From Artemia franciscana (lineage: Eukaryota > Arthropoda > Branchiopoda > Anostraca > Artemiidae), in contig NW_027062665.1 of the NCBI RefSeq assembly GCF_032884065.1, positions 620,001 through 684,000 of the forward strand: a stretch of DNA of 64,000 nucleotides. Direction: 5' to 3'. Made by a program: the position numbers and the translations under genes. Below are positions 1-9,960 of the stretch, piece by piece (position 1 is the first letter of the stretch; every line of letters begins with the position of its first letter). A model generated the notes under the pieces. That model was not told the DNA's origin. It was given only the letters and a program-made list of their open reading frames with translations, and made no database searches.

Positions 1-62
1 TTAAGTTTTAATGTCGCTCCTTACTTTCAGTTAAAAAAACTTGTTTTTTTTATTTAATTCTC
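1..62 (-). repeat. Edge of interspersed repeat family C
   Basis: The first 60 bases carry the conserved family C end (TCGCTCCTTACTTTCAGTT followed by a T-run). The same end is seen at about 59440-59490 and, in the opposite orientation, near 24665-24700. The copy is cut by the window edge and abuts a LINE relic. Confidence 0.7.
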
Positions 63-66
63 TTAC

Positions 67-665
67 ATAGTACTGATTCCATTAATGTATTTGTATGTCA
101 TGCCATAGAAGAATAAAACTTTCGCTAAAGCTCTTCTATCAACAGAATCAAAAGCTTGCTCATAATCTCCATTTCTCAATTATTAACCTAAGAGTTAAAA
201 TCTGTTCAACATATCCTCTAGCCTTTTTAAAACTGCACTGTTCGTCTGTTATCACCTTGTCTACAGCATCTCTGTCTAAAAAGTGTCATATTACTTAGCA
301 ATTTGTTACCTACAGAAACTTGCCTTTTGCCACACTCATTCTTATCACTTTCTTATACAGTGTATTATTTAAGATTTTCTTAATTCTCTAGGTATTCCCA
401 CATTTTCTCAAAATGTTCAGGCCATTTCTCTTTAACTCTCCTTCTCAATATTGTGGTACCGTTCCTATCTTTGACTTGGGCAGTCCGGATTGACTACTCC
501 CTCTCAATCTATTGACATGTCAGTACAATATTTTACTGCTATCCCGTTTAGCTGCATCTTCCAGATCCTCGGCAATTACATCCCTGGTCATGGTCTTCAC
601 GCCTCCTCAGTTCATATTTTCTTGCTTTCTCCATTTTCTTTACATTCCTCTTATTTTCAAACAAT
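67..665 (-). pseudogene. Decayed LINE reverse transcriptase fragment (family LINE1)
   Basis: Read on the minus strand, this stretch gives recognisable non-LTR reverse transcriptase blocks in several frames. They are an EKWPEHFEK block near 435, YKKV with NECGK near 335-355, DEQC and a GYVEQILTLRLIIEK block near 185-235, and then DYEQAFDSVDRRALAKV near 110-165. The last block is the catalytic-domain region around the first Asp of the RT palm. Frameshifts and in-frame stops are present. The junction between the LRLIIEK and DYEQAFDSVDRR blocks lacks about a dozen residues normally found between them, so there is an internal deletion. The family name LINE1 is local to this annotation and does not mean mammalian L1. 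Related pieces occur at 15975-16220, 49186-50060 and 58003-58249. This is a dead, 5'- and 3'-truncated copy. Orientation and RT identity are secure; the clade (RTE, CR1 or Jockey-like) is not settled. Confidence 0.85.
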
Positions 666-728
666 TCATCACTCAGATAATTCTTGTTAAAGTCCTTACT
701 CCTTTCCATTAAGAGATATTTCTTTTAA

Positions 729-1254
729 GAGACAGAAGTCTCTCTTTTTCCAAAAGAGAGACTCGCTAATAAGTTTGCAAGGTTGAAATATGAGTCTCAA
801 ATAGTCAACCCAGTTAACAATCCTAAGATAAGTCCTGGACCTGTGATTGTAAATATTTCATCTAAAAAGCTTAGTTATGTTGAAGAAAAAGTCCTAGAAC
901 TGGGGCCAAAATCTTCGTTTTTACCGAAACAAGTTCCAGTTGCGGGCTTGGTAGCATCTTTAGAATCCTCTCTCTCCAAATGTAGTGCTCTTGTTTCAAA
1001 CCCGGATATAGTTAGATCTTGTTTGATTAACACTCTTTACAACACTTCAGTAAAGCTTCATAATTCTCCCAATGACGCAATGGAAAAATCATATGACACC
1101 AAAATTTTGAGCAAACTCCGTAATGATTCCTCAGTAATAATCACTAAAGCCGATAAAATCAACTCCTTAGTAATTATGAATAAAACAGATTATGATAATA
1201 AAATTCAGTCACATTTAAATGATACAAATACTTATGTTAAATCAATCCATGACC

Positions 1255-1260
<6 letters not shown>
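729..1260 (+). pseudogene. Penelope-like retroelement, N-terminal fragment
   Basis: An open frame runs from just after a stop at 726 into the TA microsatellite. It contains blocks typical of the region ahead of the RT core of Penelope-like elements: LANKFARLK near the start, LSYVEEKVLELGPKSSFLPK, PVAGLVASLESSLSK, then LRNDSSVIITKADKINSLVI and MNKTDYDNKIQSHLNDTNTY. The order LGPK, then LxNDxSxxIxxADK, then VMNKxDYxxK, is what I recognise from Penelope-like proteins. The fragment has no RT palm motifs and no GIY-YIG endonuclease, because it is cut by the TA run at 1259. No ATG is needed to explain it; the frame simply opens after the stop. It is probably a truncated insertion. Confidence 0.75.

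Positions 1261-1313
<53 letters not shown>
1259..1313. repeat. (TA)n microsatellite
   Basis: Uninterrupted TA dinucleotides of about 55 bases sit exactly where the Penelope-like reading frame ends. Confidence 0.97.
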
Positions 1314-1316
<3 letters not shown>

Positions 1317-1334
1317 CGGCTCAGAGGGTAATTA

Positions 1335-1502
1335 CGATAAGAAAGCGTGTCGATGTGTTACAAGACAAACCCGAAACCTGGCTTGCGGCTGAAAGAGAAA
1401 GTAAAAAAAGGAATGCGTGTCGAGGAATTACAAGAGTATATCAGAGGAATTATCAGTTGTATATGCGCAAGTTTTACGCAATTAAAAATTAGCACCTTGC
1501 AC
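1335..1502 (+). pseudogene. Helitron-type N-terminal basic repeat relic
   Basis: In the third forward frame the stretch reads KRVDVLQDKPETWLAAERE followed by SKKRNACRG and then YQRNYQLYMRKFYAIKN before a stop. The pattern of an acidic/proline segment, LAAERE and a run of basic residues resembles the repeated RLAAERERKR-type segments found near the N-terminus of arthropod Helitron proteins. Only about one and a half repeats are visible. The match is by motif style alone, so a chance resemblance is possible. The poly-C tandem array begins immediately downstream. Confidence 0.35.
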
Positions 1503-1559
1503 ATGTGTTGTTGGGGCACGTTCCGGAAAAAAAACTAAAAACACAGAGAAGAAAATAAA

Positions 1560-4060
1560 ATAAAGAAGAAACAAGAGCTAAGAGCTCATATGGCACTTGT
1601 GACGAGGCGAGAAGAGCTAAGAGCCAAGAGATCATATGGTATGAGCTTTAACAAAATTCTATGAATCAATAGATTGATTTAAAAAAGGAAAATAAGAGGC
1701 TTAATGCCGGTCAGGATTTAAAATAAGACCTCTGAGTCACGATGTCCTTCTAAATATCAAAATTCATTAAGATCCGATCACCCACTCGTAAGTTATAAAA
1801 AAAAAATTTCTAATTTTTCCTCTCCCTTTAGCCCCCCAGACGGTCGAATCTGGGAAAACGACTTTATCAAGTCAAATTGTGCAGCTCCCTGACACGCCTA
1901 TCAATTTTCATCGTCCTAGCACGTCCAGAAGCACCAAACTCGCCAAATCACTGAGCCCCTCCCCCCCAACTCCCCCAAAGAGAGCGAATCCAGTACGATT
2001 CTGTCAATCACGTATCAAGGACATTTGTTTATTCTATCCACCAAGCTTCATCCCGATTCCTACACTCCAAGTGTTTTTTAAAGATTTCCCCCTCCAACTC
2101 CCCCCAATGTCAAACGATCTGGTCGGCATTTGAAATAAGAGCTCTGAGACATGAATTATTTCTAAAAATCTAATTTTATTGAGATCCAATCATCTATTCG
2201 TAAGATAAAAATACCCCAATTTTCACATTTTCCAAGAATTCCGGTTTCCCCCTCCAACTCCCCCCAACGTCACAGGATCTGGTTGGAATTTAAAATAAGA
2301 ACTTTAAAGCACAAGATCCTTCTAAATATCAAATTTCATTAAGATCTGGTCACCCTTTCGTAAGTTACAAATACCTCAATTTTCAACATTACCCCCCCTC
2401 TAATTCCACCAAAGAGAGCAGATCCGGTCCGGTTATGTCAGTCACGTATCTTAGACAGGTTTTTATTCTTCCCATCCAGTTTCATCCTGATCTCACCGCT
2501 TTAAGTATTTTCTAAGATTTCCGGCCCCCCCCCCCCCAATTACGCTTGATCCGGCTGAAATTTAAAATAAGAGATCTGAGTTACGAGGTCCTTCTAAATA
2601 TGAAGTTTCATGAAGATCTGATCACTCCTTCTTAAGTTACAAATACGTCATTTTTTCTTATTTTTCAGAATTAACCCCCCCCCCCCCAATAGATCGGATC
2701 CGTTCCAATTATGTAAATCACGTATGTAAGACTTCTGCTTATTTTTCCCACCAAGTTTCATCCCGATCCCTCCAATGTAAGTGTTTTCCATGATTTTAGG
2801 TTCCCCCCAAACTTCCCCCAACGTCAACAGATCCAGTCAGGATTTAAATAAGAGCTTTGAGACACGATATCCTTCTAAATATCAAATTTCATTGAGATCC
2901 GATAACCCGTTTGTAAGTTAAAAATACCTCATTTTTTCTAATTTTTCAGAATTAACCCCTCCCTCCACTATCCCAAAGAGAGCGGATCCGTTCCGGTTAT
3001 ATCAATCATGTATCTAGGACTCGTGATTATTTTTTCCACCAAGTTTCATCCCGATCCCTCCACTCTTAAGTGTTTTCAAGTTTTAGGTTTCCCCCTCCCA
3101 ACTCCCCCCCCCCCCAATGTCACCAGATCTGGTTGGGTTTAAAATAAGAGCTCTGAGCCACGATATCTTTCTAAATATCAAATTTCATTGAGATCCGATC
3201 ACCTGTTCGTAAGTTAAAAATACCTCATTTTTTCTAATTTTTCAGAAATTACCCCCCCCCCCCTCCAACTATCCCAAAGAGAGCTGATCCGTTCCGTTTA
3301 TGTCAATCATGTATCTAGCACTTGTGTTTATTTTTCCCACCAAGTTTCATCCCGATCCCTTCACTCTAAGTGTTTTCCAAGTTTTAGGTTTCCCCCTCCC
3401 AACTCCCCCCCCCCCAATGTCACAAGATCCGGTCAGGATTTAAAATAAGAGCTCTAAGACACGATATTCTTCTTAACATCAAATTTCATTTAGATCCGAT
3501 CACCCGTTTGTAAGTTAAAAATACCTCATTTTTTCTAATTTTTCAGAATTACCCCCCCCCCCCAAACTACCCCAAAGAGAGCGGATCCGTTCCGATTATG
3601 TCAATCATGTATCTGGGACTTGTGCTTATTTTTCCCATCAAGTTTCATCCTGATCCCTCCACTCTAAGTGTTTTCCAAGATTTTAGGTTTCCCACCTCCA
3701 ACTCCCCCCAATGTCATCAAATCCGGTCGGGATTTAAAATAAGAGCTCTGAGACACAATATCATTCCAAACATCAAATTTCATTAAGATCCCATTACCCA
3801 TTCATAAGTTAAAAATACTTCATTTTTTCTATTTTTTCCGAATTAACCCACTCCCCCCCAGATGGTCAAATTGGGAAAATGACTATTTCTAATTTAAGCT
3901 GGTCCCGTCCCTGATACGACTGCCAAATTTCATCGTCCTAGCTTACCTGGAAGTGCCTAAAGTAGCAAAACCGGGACCGACAGACCAACAGACAGACAGA
4001 CCGACAGAATTGGCGATTGCTATTTGTCACTTGGTTAATACCAAGTGCCATAAAAACCAT
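1560..4060 (+). repeat. Tandem array of about 275-300 bp units with poly-C tracts
   Basis: The array opens with a unique leader (AAGAGCTAAGAGCTCATATGG, from about 1572) that recurs at 62492. Successive units carry the same ordered blocks: AAAATAAGAGCTCTGAGACACG, CTTCTAAATATCAAATTTCAT, a GATCCGATCACCCG block, a poly-C run of variable length, CCCAAAGAGAGCGGATCC, and CAAGTTTCATCCCGATCC. Unit starts fall near 1721, 2126, 2290, 2566, 2840, 3140, 3440 and 3737. Spacing is about 275-300 in the regular right-hand part and less regular on the left. The copies have diverged, and the poly-C length differs from unit to unit. Short open frames inside it are by-products of the repeat. Confidence 0.9.
4028..4047. 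repeat. Perfect 8 bp stem-loop at the array end
   Basis: CACTTGGT, TAAT, ACCAAGTG forms a perfect hairpin directly after a GACAGACAGACCGACAG stretch that closes the array. It could mark the 3' end of the mobile unit that carries the array. A Helitron-type CTRR end is not seen after it. Confidence 0.6.
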
Positions 4061-4395
4061 AAAAAAAACTAATAAAAGGTGAACAACTTGAAAAAACTAA
4101 AAGAAAAAAAACTAAAAAAACCTTAAAAAACTGAAAAAAGAAGAAACTAAAAAAGAAAAAAAAAATTAAAATTACAAAACAAGGGATTACAAGAATTCAA
4201 AAACCATAAAAAAGAAAACCAAAACTTCGAAGCTTAGTAGGTATCATGGTTAGAAATTGGACTTGCTTTAATAGTCAAATAACTTTGAAAAAAATTGCAA
4301 TAGAACACAAGGGACAATGAGAATCTATATATAGAACCCTGCCACGTGCCGTGCTGGGTACCGGCGGTGAACTATGTATAATGTCGGCGATATAT
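4061..4395. other. A-rich intergenic stretch, no gene seen
   Basis: The sequence is A-rich with many AAAAACT words and short imperfect repetition. No reading frame or structural RNA is apparent. Confidence 0.6.
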
Positions 4396-4729
<334 letters not shown>

Positions 4730-4734
4730 TCAAA

Positions 4735-5018
4735 CATTCCCTGTGTCCCCGTCGTCATTTATATATCCCCCTTTGCCCCCGGCATCCCCCTTGTAGTTGT
4801 GTCCCTGTGATCTGGTCGTCATTTATATTCCCAGTATCCCGGTCGTCATTTGTGCCCCAGTGTCCCAGTCTGTAATTTCTCTTTGAGCGTCCCGGTCGTC
4901 ATTTATATTCCCGGTGTCCCGGTCGTCATTTGTGTCCCGGTCTGTAATTTATCTTTGCGTGTCCCGGTCGTCATTTATATCTCCCGGTCGTTATTTGTGT
5001 CCCAGTCTGTGATTTCTC
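4735..5018 (+). repeat. CCCGGTCGTC minisatellite
   Basis: About ten imperfect copies of a roughly 25-30 bp unit, alternating CCCGGTCGTCATTTATAT and CCCGGTCGTCATTTGTGT with TCTGTAATTTCTCTTTG variants. The repetition produces an artificial reading frame with VPVVIYI-like repeats. It ends where module T0 homology starts at 5019. Confidence 0.9.
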
Positions 5019-5125
5019 TAACATTCTATTATTTTTTTGCTTTTCATCAAAGCATAGGTTTAATGTTTACTTTATTTCTTTAAGAATAGCCAACAAAGAA
5101 TTGTCAAATATAACCCAACAAAGCA

Positions 5126-5133
5126 ATAATCTG
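5126..5133. other. Empty target site of the 629 bp transposon
   Basis: ATAATCTG occurs once here, in the same flanking sequence that holds the 629 bp element between two ATAATCTG copies at 28171-28815 and 39148-39792. Confidence 0.92.
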
Positions 5134-6410
5134 TAAGAATTTCAAGTCTTACCCTTAATCTAGAGCACCAAGCCTAAAAATTAGCCATACTGCCTTAAAA
5201 CTTGGACTAGGTTATGTCAGTTATATTTACATCACGTAATTAAAATGGCCGCCATGTTTCTTCAATGAATGTTTAACGTAAAAAAAGAATGGTGAATCTC
5301 TGAAATTTTATATAATTTTTTATATTGAAAAAATTGTCAGGTTTTCTCGGCCAAGTTAAACATTAGATAAAAAATTTAATATATATATTTTATGTATTTA
5401 TAATTATTTTAAAAGTATTTATAGATGGCACATATTTATCAACTTCCTCTGGCTTTCTCTTTAGCTCAAACGTAACTTATTCACTTCCAGCCGTTCTAGG
5501 GATCAGACCTTTTTATCAAGATATTTGGGCTTCACACCGAATTCGTTTTTGAAAGCGATATGAAATTGTCAGGGGATAATTATGATATATAGGGATAACT
5601 GAAAAGTCTGTACTTGTAATTCAGGAATTTGGGACTCCAAAAAACTATTCTAACATCTATTTGGTTTTTTAACTATCAACATTCTGTTTTTTTCAGTAAC
5701 GTGGGTTCTATTCATTCAGTCTATATGTGACGGTCTTAAGTAAAACAAGTTGATTAATTTGTATTGGACTATGCTTTAAGTGAAACTGTTTAGTGTTGTT
5801 TTCCCCCCTTGAAAAAAGTGTGGCTCGCCTTATGCCTCAGTTGTCCGTAATAAGACATGTCTCAACCAATTAAACCTTGCTAAACTGTATAATTCAACAG
5901 TACTTCGAAATTTTCTGTCTGAAATGTATAAATATACTCGATCTTTATCTCCCGAGTGGACTCAATCTGCACACAGAAATACATAAGTTTACGTTACAAT
6001 AAGGAAAAGTTAAAATAATAGCAACCAAATATGATTTTTGAAAAGCAACTAATAATATTTGAAAACTAATTGATAAAGTTTTCTAGGAAAAATAGAATCA
6101 AGATCTTTATTCCAGTTATAGATATGGTCTAGAAATAGTAAGATTGGCGTATGACAAAAATACATAATTATACATACTTAATTATACATATACTTAATTA
6201 TTATACTATACATATACTTAATTATTTAATTATACATACGTGCATACTGAATAGTACATCAGCGTCTGCGTATACAATTTAAGTATCTTTTACTTCCCAA
6301 AAAATTAAAAAGGAAGTTTTGTTCTCTTTGACATCGTTGCCATGTTCCAAAATAAAGAGAGAGCAGCACGTTCTCGCGATTCAAACCCTTACTCTTTGGT
6401 TTTCTACAAA

Positions 6411-6471
6411 GTAAGAGCTTTTTTTTATTTCACCTGTGTTTTTCATCTTTATCTCCTCTCTAATCTTGCAG
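6411..6471 (+). other. Candidate 61 bp spliceosomal intron
   Basis: GTAAGAGCT at the left, a pyrimidine-rich right part with CTAAT, then TTGCAG at the right. The donor and acceptor are unchanged in all four T copies (19118-19175, 30100-30157, 41073-41134), although length and interior vary. Splicing would join frames that stay open on both sides in T0, the downstream part ending WELLAEVTSKLHH before a stop. T1 and T2 carry a short insertion upstream that breaks the frame. The coding status is unclear. Confidence 0.4.
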
Positions 6472-6542
6472 AACAGTCGATTGCCTTCTAACCTTTGCTT
6501 GGGAATTGCTAGCGGAAGTTACTTCAAAATTGCACCATTAAT

Positions 6543-6704
6543 ATGTTAAAATATTGCAAGTATAAAACAAATGAAGATCCTTCTGTTTTTGATACCATTA
6601 GAATATCAATTATTCAAGCTCTTACGCAGTCAGTTGAAAGGCGCCACCTTATGATAATGATTTTTTACTGCCTGTTCAGAAGTTTTGGGCAATTTTGTCC
6701 CTAA
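6543..6704 (+). CDS. Short conserved open frame, unrecognised
   Basis: A 53-codon frame starting MLKYCKYKTNEDPS and containing IIQALTQSVERRHLM and MIFYCLF. It is retained at the same place and length in T1 (19247-19408) and in T2, and partly in T3 before the B2 junction. Retention across copies may just reflect their young age. I do not recognise the sequence, there is no evidence of expression, and it may be chance. Confidence 0.2.
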   Translation: MLKYCKYKTNEDPSVFDTIRISIIQALTQSVERRHLMIMIFYCLFRSFGQFCP

Positions 6705-7076
6705 CAAGACCCTACATTTTCGCCAACAAACCTTTGGTTTCTGACTCGAGAGGTGTCCGAAATTAACTTTAATGTCGCAACCAAACAGCCGGCCAAAGAG
6801 TGTTTTGAAATAAAAACATAATTAGCGTGGGTATATCAGTAAAAATAAGAACCCCAACAGCCTCATGAGGGGAGGATACTAAGTTTTAAAACTGCCATTA
6901 CACATGCACCCAGTTCTTTGTTCAACAGCAGTAATCACTTTCACTATCTTTTTATGACCTTAACGTTCATTTTACTTAAAAAGTCCTGTGTTCACTGAAA
7001 TAAAGAATACTGGAATTATAGAAGAAACAGAATTATAGAATTATAGAAGAAACAAAATCAGGAAAAGCACATTGCA

Positions 7077-7436
7077 GTGGTGGTTGGTGACGCAACCGAA
7101 GGACATGGTGCTCAATATGAACTCTTCACTTTGTTTTGGGCACAAATTGATACAAGCGCAGGCAGTGTTCCTTTGTCATCGCTAGCTGCCTTTCCTGAAG
7201 TTTCCAGCTTTCTTCCTGATATATCAGAAAGAGCTGAAACTTGGTTTCCAAATATATTTTCTGTTGTTTCGCTGTTGCTTGGGTTTGCGATATCTAGTTC
7301 AAAGACTGAAACTGATGGCCAAAAATTGTATTTTATGCAATTCCTCGCCACCTTGGCAGGATTGTCCCTTATACTTCTACAAAGTTTCATTAAGACCTCA
7401 TATGGTACAAACTTACGAATGAGCAAGAGCTCATAA
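7077..7436. CDS. Overlapping open frames on both strands, unrecognised (E block)
   Basis: In T0 this stretch is open on the plus strand (starting VVGDATEGHGAQYELF, ending near NLRMSKSS) and also, over nearly the same bases, on the minus strand (with YEVLMKLCRSIRDNPAKVAR). It is richer in GC than its surroundings. The homologous stretches in T1 (about 19985-20345) and T2 (about 30967-31327) have stops or frameshifts in both directions, so whichever strand once coded is decayed there. On the minus strand it would lie downstream of LINE2 reverse transcriptase remnants. I cannot assign a family. A transposon-derived coding remnant is the most economical reading. Confidence 0.3.
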
Positions 7437-7646
7437 TTGGGACTTTATCTATACCTTTTTTCAACCAAAGGCTGTGTTGTATTTGATACTCATACTACAT
7501 GAAATGTAATTAAGACACGTTTCTTTTAAAATGTTTACCTAGTTGGCCCTATCACATTTGGAAATTCAATAGAAATTCCTGAATAAATTCCTCAATAAAA
7601 TTCCTAGAATAGGTCTGAGACTGTGAAGTAGATTATACGATTCTTA

Positions 7647-8129
7647 AAGTCCCTAATAGTGGATACAAAATGAAGCAAAAAAAAAATACAAAACTATAAA
7701 ATAGTTTAGAGTTGATTTGAAAAACTATTTAAAAATTGCCAGTTTCAGAGAAAGTATCCAAAGATCTCTAAAATCAGTATTTTCGACCTACTCATACCAA
7801 CCCTGAATTAAGGGAGACATAACAGAAAATCACGATTCCAAATACATTACTTTGTGCCCAATCTATATCGATCCTTACATCTTGTGACTTTTGAAACCTC
7901 AAAAACTAAATTTTTATGCCCAAAATTTTCAATTTTTGATAAGCCTTCGGATTAATATAGAAGAGTACGCAGTTCAATCTCCCTTAATTCTTGAGAATAT
8001 TGTTAGATATGCGTAACATGGGGATTCAGGATGGAGACAGCTTCTCTCTTAGTGCAGAAAAACAATTTCTGCAGAAAATAAAAGATTACGTTGACATGCT
8101 TACCAGGAAAAAAAAAGGAAGACCTGGGA
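7647..8129. other. Spacer between T0 and B1, no gene seen
   Basis: AT-rich sequence found only once in the window. It is missing at the T3-B2 junction, where about 1.47 kb (roughly 6665-8130) has been removed. Confidence 0.6.
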
Positions 8130-9415
8130 GAGGATCATGATTCCTGCCAATGAATTCCACAAGGGAAGGGGAAAAGCTAATTTTTTTGTACAAATTTATG
8201 ATTGGTATTATTTTTAATTTTGCTTGTTTATATATTCTTCAATGTTTTCTTGCTTTCTAGGGATGGAAGGGGGTGAGTTAGAAATTAATTTCCAATTTTT
8301 TTTCATTTCAAAATATTTTTGAATGTGCGTTTAATGTGGGTTCTGCACCGAAATTAGCTCCCCTAAATAAAGATTTATTTCCCCTAAATTATTTGAGCTG
8401 ATACGGTAGTGGCATTCTGTTTTTGTTCCTAAATTTCTATGGGAAATATTGCGTCCAAAAGCATTGCCAACTGTACTTGATTTATTTTTTAAGGCAGTGG
8501 CACCTGGTGCTGTTCTGGACCTTGACCTTCCTCATTAAAAAAAAGTATCCTTTCCTCCTTTGCTGGGTAATATTCTACTGAAATATTGAAGGAGACGCAT
8601 CCTTGTAGACAAAGACACATACTATGCGAATTATTTGATTTCTAAGAAATTTATATTTGAGGATGTATTTGTGATTAAAAATGCTTTTTAATCCCACCTA
8701 AATTCCATATAACATGAAAAAGTTACATTTCCCCTAAACTGAATATACCCTTCCACTCAAAGTCTGCTTACACTATTAGAGCAATTATTGCAAAGGCACG
8801 TACACAGGCAATTGTTCTAAGGCATGTGAGTTTTTGCACCTGTTTGGCTTGAAAAAAACTGCGTTATGATATTTTATGTTGCTTCCTTCAGAAATTTTGA
8901 GTCTTACCTTTACTTCCTAAACTTAAGAACTTGATTTTTTCCCCATTTTGTTTTAAAGAGATCCTCATCCACTTAACTAATTATCTGGTGCTGACTCTGG
9001 AAAAAAATTATTGTGACCAGGCATGAGCTTTTGGTTTTCTGAACTAGTCTCCAGGTTGTTTATACAAATTAATAACTGGAGACATGTGGCAGAAGGGAAC
9101 CTATTTGAAACAAAGAAAGAAAAGGATTACCAGCATATCTGGATTGTGTTCTATCTTTACCTCGTCTAATATATACCTCAATAGATTCTTAGCTGGCTGT
9201 TTTTGCCTTTTTGACAGTTTTACGTTAATTTAGCACCAGAGCTATGGTACTTTGAGCTATAAAATAAAGCAGAGCTGGATCTACATTTTTTTCTCCAGGG
9301 ACAGGAGAGAATGTAGATTTGGCCGCCCCCGTTGTATCATAAATAATGGAAATACTACAATTTTGTGAAAGCTGAACGTATTTCATGATCAGTTAATGGT
9401 ACTCATTTGTATTTA
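8130..9415. other. B1 left part, no gene recognised
   Basis: AT-rich sequence. The B2 copy keeps a 63-codon minus-strand frame (41648-41839) containing EEGQGPEQHQVPLP. In B1 that frame has a stop because TTCAGGCAG there reads TTAAGGCAG. I do not recognise the peptide. The stretch nearest 9416 is probably the 3' flank of the LINE2 copy. Confidence 0.4.
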
Positions 9416-9960
9416 TCAAGTGCCGTCAGCGTAGTGGGAACGAGACGTCACTACCGTTAGTTGTCTCCAGGGTGTTCTGTCCTGGGTGTTGGTTGGAGCT
9501 TCATTGGGGTTGATGTTTATGGTAGTGATTCAATCGCAGATGAATTCCCCCCATCTTGTGGGTGATATACCTTTAAAACGTTATCTAATTTGCAGTTGGA
9601 TCAAAAATGAGTTTGGTGGGCGTTTGAGGGGGTAGATGAAGTAGATAACCGTACCAACGCACCGACCAAGACTTGAGCTGCGATTGAGCTCGAGCGTTTA
9701 CCCTGTTAAACCATCTAACATGCTTGATTTCATGGAGGTGCCATGTCTCAAAAGCATCTGCCTTGAGCGTCTGAGACATGCATAGAGTCTCTGACAAGTA
9801 CTACATAACTCTAACTACCGAGGCAGAGCAGACTCTTGCCTTCGTGAGGCAGCTGATCTGGGGTTTGTAAAATATTTTTCCGAGAAGAGGTGAGGAAGGC
9901 TGATGATTTAAAATCGTCACGATTTCGGTGTTGCTGTAGAGCTAATTGAACATTTGATTA
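9416..9960 (-). pseudogene. LINE2 ORF2 C-terminal end, decayed
   Basis: On the minus strand the frame at 9585-9797 contains LSETLCMSQTLKADAFETWH, HEIKHVRWFNRV and VRWYGYLLHLPPQTP. These match the region after the RT core of non-LTR elements (SETW, then ETW-LRxIxxVxWxDRV, then WxGHVLRMP). A second frame closer to the 3' end reads QDRTPWRQLTVVTSR and ends HYADGT with a stop at 9416-9418, the usual DRxxWR tail. RT core sequence upstream (near 9850-9960) is interrupted by an internal deletion relative to the copy at 16440-17045. The B2 counterpart is 42635-43179. Frameshifts make it non-functional. Confidence 0.85.

Larger units (their letters stand above)
5019..7646. repeat. Module T, partial copy T0
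   Basis: Homology to T1 and T2 begins at TAACATTCTATT (5019, matching 28064) and runs to about 7646 (matching about 20517). Relative to T1 and T2 it lacks the 629 bp transposon (empty site at 5126) and about 225 bp around 6735. T0 differs from T1/T2 at many single positions but agrees closely with the right part of T3. It is therefore the older or more diverged type of the module. Confidence 0.88.

Noticed and set aside
3990..4056. Helitron 3' terminus at the CACTTGGT hairpin
   Set aside because: A hairpin is present, but no CTRR end followed by T is visible, so I do not call it a Helitron end.
4850..5083. Frame with repeated VPVVIYI segments, at first sight a repeat protein
   Set aside because: Follows the CCCGGTCGTC minisatellite period and runs into module T sequence; no independent coding evidence.
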